A stretch of 64,000 bases of DNA from Tupaia tana (lineage: Eukaryota > Chordata > Mammalia > Scandentia > Tupaiidae), in NCBI GenBank assembly GCA_026018925.1, contig JAKSZU010000029.1, positions 13,629,278 through 13,693,277 on the forward strand, given 5' to 3'. Positions 58,247 through 64,000 of the stretch are shown piece after piece (position 1 is the stretch's first letter; each line of letters begins with the position of its first letter). The notes beneath the pieces are model-generated. The model did no database searches, was not told the DNA's origin, and worked only from the letters and a program-made list of their open reading frames with translations. A program made the translations under genes and the position numbers.

Positions 58247-59088
58247 GCTTTGTATGGTTAATTTTGAAGATGTGACCCAGATTTTTCCAACCTAATGTGT
58301 TTACACTGTAATGTCCTGGCATCATCAGTGTGTAAGATTTCTGATTAATCTCTGTCATTGCCAACACTTTTTTCCTTAGCCATTCTGGTGGGTCTCATTG
58401 TTATCCAGTGTACTATTCTAGTCCTGGCAAAACCTCAGTGGATAGTTCTCTACTTTGTGTGGGATTCATTAATATATAAATAATGGATACAGAGAAATAA
58501 TCCTCTTTCACAACACATTTATCCCATTTGTTCCAAAAATATTGAGCCAAATTTCCCTTAGGGTTGTAGAAATGTTTTAGACACTCTCCCTTGTAATGCA
58601 CATATTGGAACACATAGCATATGTTCTCTCAGGTCCGTAATAGACACCCTTTGTTCCTTACCTTTTCTCATAGCCTTCCATGAACTTCAGTGTTAGAATC
58701 AATGTTTTGGGCTGTAAGTGAAAACAACTGAACTGAAGGGAGGGGTCAGTTCTTCTCGCATCATCTGTCCTATCTCCAGCCAGCCCCCCTGCTTACTTAA
58801 CCTCCAAGATGGGTATTTTTTCAAGCCATTCTTCCACGTCCTTATCATTTTGTTTTATTTCATCCAAAGCAGAGTGGAAATAGGGCGGGAACAGATACAA
58901 AATGCATTTCTAAGAAATACCCTTCATTCCATGAACTAGAATATACACACCTGCACTTCCCCACATCTTCAATGGTCTTTGTCCACATTTCCTACCACCT
59001 CTCTGTTCATGGAGAAAACAAACAAACATATAGGGAATGGCACATTTTCAGTCTTAGGATTCTATAAACAATTGTTGGAGAACTGACT
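58247..59088. other. Unassigned stretch
   Basis: No coding motif. A GCCATTCTGGTGGGTCTCATTG phrase near 58379 might be an old L1 remnant. Confidence 0.3.
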
Positions 59089-59313
59089 GTTTTAGTTTTT
59101 TGCTATAGGACATGTGTGCTCACTAGAGACAGAGGAAAAGTAAGAATTCCTCAAGAAGGAATGACCACACCACAGTCCCTTCTCCATGCTTTTCTTGGGA
59201 CTTTGGGCACGCACACCTGGAGTGTTTTTCAAGCCACTGGGTTCAGGACTGGAGCTGTGAAGTTACCCATATGGAATCCAATTGCCTTAACCAACACCCC
59301 ACCTGCTGACCCG
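59089..59313 (-). mobile_element. Reversed SINE, moderately diverged
   Basis: In reverse it has GCTATAGGACATGTGTGCTC, CAGTCCCTTCTCC, a diverged head and the end CACCTGCTGACCC. Confidence 0.78.
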
Positions 59314-60008
59314 TTCTTATTTATCTAAGAGTAGATTAAGCATTACTTATGTCTTAAATTATAAGATCAATAACAAGTGACATTTTCAAATAAAAGTTTA
59401 CTTACAAGTTAAGCACATCTTTATCAAATTGTGCCCTCACTGTTGTTATGTACATAATACTTCAGTACTGTAATAATTGTTCATATATTTTCATTCAGTT
59501 TTTATTCAGTGTGATTTTCAGATAGACCCAAAAGTGTTCTACGCACACCCAACCAAGAAGGAAGGTCACCTAGAACCTGTCTAAGCTGAGTATAGTTTAC
59601 GCAGGATGAAGCCCAATGTTTCATGAGAAAAATGAGAAACAGTCCTGGAGAGAGACAGATTACCTCAACATGTGAGGTGAGCAGAGTTCAAAGTAAGAGA
59701 GAAGTTTTCAGTCTTTTGAGTCAAAGCTCCACTGTTCCCATGTGATGTGAATTTGAGATTAAATTCCCTAAGATGCTAGGGAAATACGGCCCACCACACC
59801 CTATAAGAGGTCATTGATTCAACATTACCACTTGCACACAGGCACACGCATGGAAAATTTACAAGTGGGGTCAGGAAAAAGATGATACTGGGAATAAAAA
59901 AGGGGAAAGAATAAAGGTGGAGACAGCTGGGTCAGGATACAGGATATCCAATCCCTCAGCAACATACTTGGACCTCAAAGCATGGGGAAGTGTGAAAATG
60001 CCAGGTTG
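59314..60008. other. Unassigned stretch
   Basis: No gene, RNA or repeat that I recognise. Confidence 0.3.
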
Positions 60009-60271
60009 GGGAACCAGCAGTTAGTGTAATGGCTATGTTGCTGGACTCCCATGCAGTCGACCGCAGTTCGAGTCCCAGACCCGGGTGGCTTAAAACTCAT
60101 GCCGGGCGTGTATGCATGCATGCCCAAGATCCCGAGAGGAGAATGAAGGAGAAGGGATTGCGGCGTGGCCATCCATCCTGGGGGGTGATTTCTTACTTTC
60201 TGTCTCTATGTCTCTCTCTGTCTGTCTGGCGAGTGCACGCGCCCTATAGCGAAAATCTCTCAAAAAAAAAT
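60009..60271 (+). mobile_element. Young SINE
   Basis: It starts GGGAACCAGCAGTTAG and keeps many CpGs. The direct repeat ATGCCAGGTTG lies at 59998-60008 and 60272-60282. Confidence 0.94.
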
Positions 60272-60458
60272 ATGCCAGGTTGATGGTGGTGGGTTCCCAA
60301 GGTCCTCCAGTCTTCCGGAGCCAGAATTCCCTAGGGAAATTTCAAAGTATGGACCTGAATCCACCACTCTGGGCACTAGAAACTAGAATGAGTTCCTTTC
60401 CCCAGTGCAAATGGGTCACAGGAGAGGAGAACTCAGATACCTCTTCCAAAGTTAGATT

Positions 60459-60822
60459 GATGTAGTTTGAATGTGTGTCCTAGGTTTTATGTGTGGGAAA
60501 TTTAACCACAAGTTCATATGTTTACAGTAGTGGGAGGTGGGCCTCTGGGACATAATTAGAATTAGATGCAGTTATCTGGGTGAGGGCCTCATAGTGGGAC
60601 TCTTGGCTTTGTAGAAAGGAGAGAACATGAGCTGACACATGCTTGCCCTCTTGCCATGAGATGCCTCTCACCATGTCATGACAGCAGGAATGTCCTCACC
60701 TGATGCTGGCACATTAGTGTTGGACTTCTCAACCTCCAAAAATATTAGTTAAATAAACCCCCTTTAAAATAAATTGTCCAGTTGGTATTCATATATAAAA
60801 ACAGAAAATGGATCAAGACAGG
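60459..60822 (+). mobile_element. MaLR LTR (MST/MLT1 group), fossil
   Basis: It opens TGATGTAGTTTGAATGTGTGTCC and includes GGAGGTGGGCCTCTGGG, CTTGCCATGAGATG and AGTTAAATAAACCCCCTTT near the end, then AAAATGGATCAAGACAG. This is the layout of ERVL-MaLR LTRs. It has many differences and is old; no internal region is seen. Confidence 0.72.
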
Positions 60823-61386
60823 GATGCATTGACTGAGTTATCTGAAGAACTGCACAAGTTCAGAGAAGTGACTGTTGGACTTGGTTATCTACTGATGACC
60901 CACTGTGCACTGAGATCCTTGGAAATGTTTTCTACTGGGAGTTCCTCAGAGTAGAGAGCAGCCTTGAGGCTTGGTGTACTGCATGGGGTAGTGCAGAATG
61001 TGGCTGAACATGGGGCCATTCATCCAGTGTTGGCTCGAGAGAGGCCTTGTGTGAACTAAACTGTCCAATACAGTGGAATCAGTGAGAGAAGAAGGCTTCT
61101 GTGCTCCTAAGTTTCCCTGGAACATTGTGATCCTGCTCTTTTATCTACTTTAGCCCTTGGAGAGCCACTGCCTTGAGGACTGCCAACCAAAAGTATGTGT
61201 TTTTTGGGTTTTCATGCCTCGGGTTGTAGTTATGTCTGTGACCACACAAGAGCACATTGTGCCCACTCTACTCTGCTGAAGCAGTGAGCTGGGAAGATCC
61301 ACTTGGAGTTTATTTTGACTGCCCCTGTCTCTGATCCAGTCTGCAGTTTCTGTGATGATTATCCATATCTTTAATATGAGCTGCTT
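60823..61386. other. Unassigned stretch
   Basis: No open frame or repeat that I recognise. Confidence 0.3.
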
Positions 61387-61640
61387 GGAACCAACAGTTA
61401 GTGTAATGACTATGTCTCTGGACTCCCATGTAGTCGACCACGATTCGAGTCCTGGACCCGGTGGCTTTAATTCACGCTGGGCACGTGTGCATGCATGCCC
61501 AAAATCCCAAGAGGAGAATAGAGGAGAAGGGATTTCGGCATGGACATCCCCCTGGGGGGTGATTTCTAGCTTTCTGTCTCTCTGTCTCTCTCTGGCGAGC
61601 ACTCATGCCCTACAGCAAAAACCTCTAAAAAAAAAAAAAA
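61387..61640 (+). mobile_element. SINE
   Basis: It starts GGAACCAACAGTTAG and ends in poly(A). An imperfect direct repeat (ATGAGCTGCTT / GTGAGCTCCTC) flanks it. Confidence 0.88.
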
Positions 61641-62124
61641 ATGTGAGCTCCTCAAAGGTAGTAACAAAGCTCCAAGATAATTTCACTCATTCAGCAACTG
61701 TGTCCCGAGCACTTATTTTGTACAGGCATAGTGTTAACCCTGGTGTTGAACTAAGAACCATAATCTTGGCCTGGAGGAGTTTACTGTCTGAAGTGAGTTG
61801 AATAAAAATGCAAAGTGCTCAAGTGAAACTAAGCAGGTGTTGTGAGGGAGAGCTTGCGGCCACTTGGTTGGCATCTAGGAAAGGACAAAATGAAATGACA
61901 ATTTTGCTCTGTCCAGGAAGATAAGTGAAGCCAACCATACACATATCCATGGGCAATGTTTCAGGGTAGAGGCTCAGCTGTCCAGAGACTAGGAGGAAGA
62001 GGTAAATTAGACCAGAGAGGTAGTTATAACACACCAGTGTGCGTGGAGGGTGTCTAGAAGGAAAAAGGAGGGAGAAAGCAGGGTAGAGCCAGGCCTCAGG
62101 GCCTGGAAATCTTTACTAGTCTCT
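61641..62124. other. Unassigned stretch with an ancient-repeat-like phrase
   Basis: CACTCATTCAGCAACTGTGTC..GAGCACTTATTTTGTACAGGC resembles the widespread mammalian phrase about a 'last-for-CAGCAAATATTTATTGAGCA' type ancient repeat. A similar phrase occurs near 53850. The family is not assigned. Confidence 0.35.
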
Positions 62125-62420
62125 GTTTCTGTGAGACAAATTTACACCAAATTTTGAAGCTTACAAAGATCTTGTATTACCTGACAGTGTGGACCAGAAC
62201 CCAGTCCCAGCTGAGCTAGTTGCTTTTGCCTCCAGGTGTCTCAGGAGGATGAGGCTATGATTTCAGCTGAGGCCCTCCTGAAGCAGGATTAGTTTCTGAA
62301 ATCATGAGTTATTGGCAGGTTTGTTTGGAATGGAGTATATACATTCTTGTTTATTGGCTTGGGCCTTCTGTTAATTCTTTGCCAGTGGAGACTTACCATT
62401 CAACAGCTGAAATTCTGAGT
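62125..62420. mobile_element. Possible MLT1/MaLR-type remnant (fossil)
   Basis: TGTTTCTGTGAGACAAATTTAC, then AGTCCCAGCTGAGCTAG and GATTTCAGCTGAGG recall reversed MaLR LTR phrases. It is heavily eroded. Confidence 0.35.
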
Positions 62421-62699
62421 TTGATTTGCAATATTCAGGGATGGGATAAACAGAATAAACACAGGAGAGAGGGAGACAGACAGAAATCACAAACATAGCA
62501 CATACTTGGTAGGAGCATTCCTCATATTCTTTTTATCTTTTTAAATTTTTAAATTTTTTTTTGGTCTAGAAGCCAGTAACTAAATGCAGTCCAAACCAGA
62601 GTGGAGGTCATTACACTAGGATGTGTGTACCAGGAAGCAGTAATCACTGGGAACAATTATGAGGTTCTAGGAAACCCATAATTCCATAGGGCAACATGA

Positions 62700-62885
62700 G
62701 GCACTAGACTGTAATTCTAAAGAATTATTTATTGAATTTTGGTTATTATTATTCTTCAATTTGACCAGAAAGACAAGGGGAGGAGAAGGGAGTGCGAAAA
62801 CAAGCTGCCAGTTCCAGGACTTGAACCGCAATTGGCTATGTGTGAGACTAGCATTTTATCCATCATGCCACCTGTTGGCCCCTCT
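62700..62885 (-). mobile_element. Short old SINE, reversed
   Basis: In reverse it has TTTGACCAGAAAGACAAGG, GGACTTGAACCGCAATTGGC and CATGCCACCTGTTGGCCCC, the short subfamily structure. Confidence 0.8.
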
Positions 62886-64000
62886 ATGTCTAAATATAAG
62901 GGAAAACACTGATAAGTTTTATGTCAGAGTGTCAGTATCTGAATTTCAGTTAATTCCAACCTTCCTTTGGTGCTGACTTGGAAGTAAAATCAAGAGGAAC
63001 AATGGAAAAATGACTTTTCATATATTACAGACCAGAATTCAGGCTGTTTGAAGTTGTATTTAATGCTACCTCCCACCCCATTGTGTAATACTCCCATCTC
63101 TAAGTTTGTGCATTTGCTACATGTAGTACCAGCCCATGGATTATATAGGATTTTGAGGTACATATCCCTGGTGACATTCCTAAAAGCAGAGGCTGGAACA
63201 ATCTCCATTGTGTGAGTGAGTATAAAGGGGAGACCCTGTGAGGCAAATGGCTTGTGCAGACCACAGTCCTGAAAACAAGGATGGTCCAGCAGTGATTCCA
63301 GTTCTTTCTCCTCAGAGCTGGGAGCCTTCCCTACGTCTGTGGGTGGGTCCTTAGACAAGGTATAGCTGTGTTCAGTTGTGAATTCAGCATAGAATGAGGG
63401 TGAGCAATTAATGGCCCAGGGGGGACCTTGGAAAAATATAATCTGAGTAGCCCAGAAAAAAACGAGACCACAGGATGTGGCCTCAGCTCATTGACAATAA
63501 ATACCAAAAGACTTGGAACCCTGATGACTAGGCACCTACATTTCAGAAACATCCCCTACTTACCTCCCTTAGCTGGAGTCCTTTGAGAGAGCCAGCTGTT
63601 TTGCTCCATCTCACCTTCCAAGGATTTGGGCTCAGAAAACTCCAGAGAACCTTTCCTTATTCTACAGAAATGTGCTCAGCCCTCACCACTGAATCTCCTG
63701 ACCAGTTGTGAGAAAGAATGCAAAGGTAACATGGGGGACTTTAGGGTAGACCATAGTCCTAGTCCCACCTAAAATATCCCTCACTCCTCTCTTTGGCTGG
63801 GGAGAATGTGAGGACATGTGGAGTGAACATGCTCTGGGCAAGAGTAGGTTGTTAATGAAGTAGAGGCCTGATAGGCACATTGGGTCCACATCTTAGGTCA
63901 TGGCTAGAAGGACAGTAAGGGAAGTGCTGGAGCAGGGTCCATATGTATGTTTCACATTAACCCTGAGCTCTAGGCTGTCATCTGTTTTCATCCCACGACT
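62886..64000. other. Unassigned right end of the window
   Basis: A 122-codon minus-strand frame (63358-62990) is open but matches no family that I know. I see no young repeats, RNA genes or splice-bounded exon that I can support. Confidence 0.3.

Overview
The window is nuclear DNA from a placental mammal. The evidence is the repeat content: LINE-1 with the usual ORF1 and ORF2, MER5A-type hAT-Charlie copies, MLT1/MaLR LTR remnants, single-exon olfactory receptors of family 7 and a C2H2 zinc-finger exon. A tRNA-derived SINE (about 260 bp, tRNA-like head, C/T-rich 3' half, A-tail) occurs more than 30 times. It is not Alu, B1/B2, ID, CAN, ERE or Bov-tA. I cannot name the order from memory with confidence. 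There is no operon structure, and almost all the sequence is repeats.

Layout. (1) 1-36.3 kb is a tandem array of an OR-family-7 unit. Copy 1 is only a right-hand end (about 1-2020); copy 2 is about 11.05-22.40 kb, with a stray end piece at 25.2 kb; copy 3 is about 27.07-36.33 kb. Each fuller unit carries two minus-strand receptor loci: an old pseudogene, and a younger locus that is dead in copy 2 and intact in copy 3 (30622-31557). That receptor is the only convincing intact protein-coding gene here. (2) Elements are nested in and between the units. They include a near full-length L1 (2119-7923) inside an older ORF1-only HAL1-like element, a full-length HAL1-like insertion (22405-25161) that seems to carry a 3'-transduced MLT1 LTR, and a solo LTR (17479-18126) with a perfect 6-bp target duplication. 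(3) 36.48-42.57 kb is a second near full-length L1 whose 5' UTR begins with 215-bp tandem monomers. (4) 43-44.9 kb is a dead C2H2 zinc-finger array. (5) 45-64 kb is SINE-dense sequence with an old reversed L1 5' region (about 50.1-53.0 kb), a third HAL1-like copy (54.15-55.5 kb), MaLR remnants and stretches I cannot assign.

How it fits together. Paralogous units 2 and 3 act as a clock. Insertions shared by both predate the duplication; those with an empty site in the other copy postdate it. By this test the solo LTR, several SINEs and one L1 3' fragment are post-duplication. An OR7 array beside a zinc-finger locus resembles the OR7/ZNF neighbourhoods known in other mammals; I infer that from gene content only. 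All element boundaries were read by eye and may be off by tens of bases unless a target-site duplication is given.
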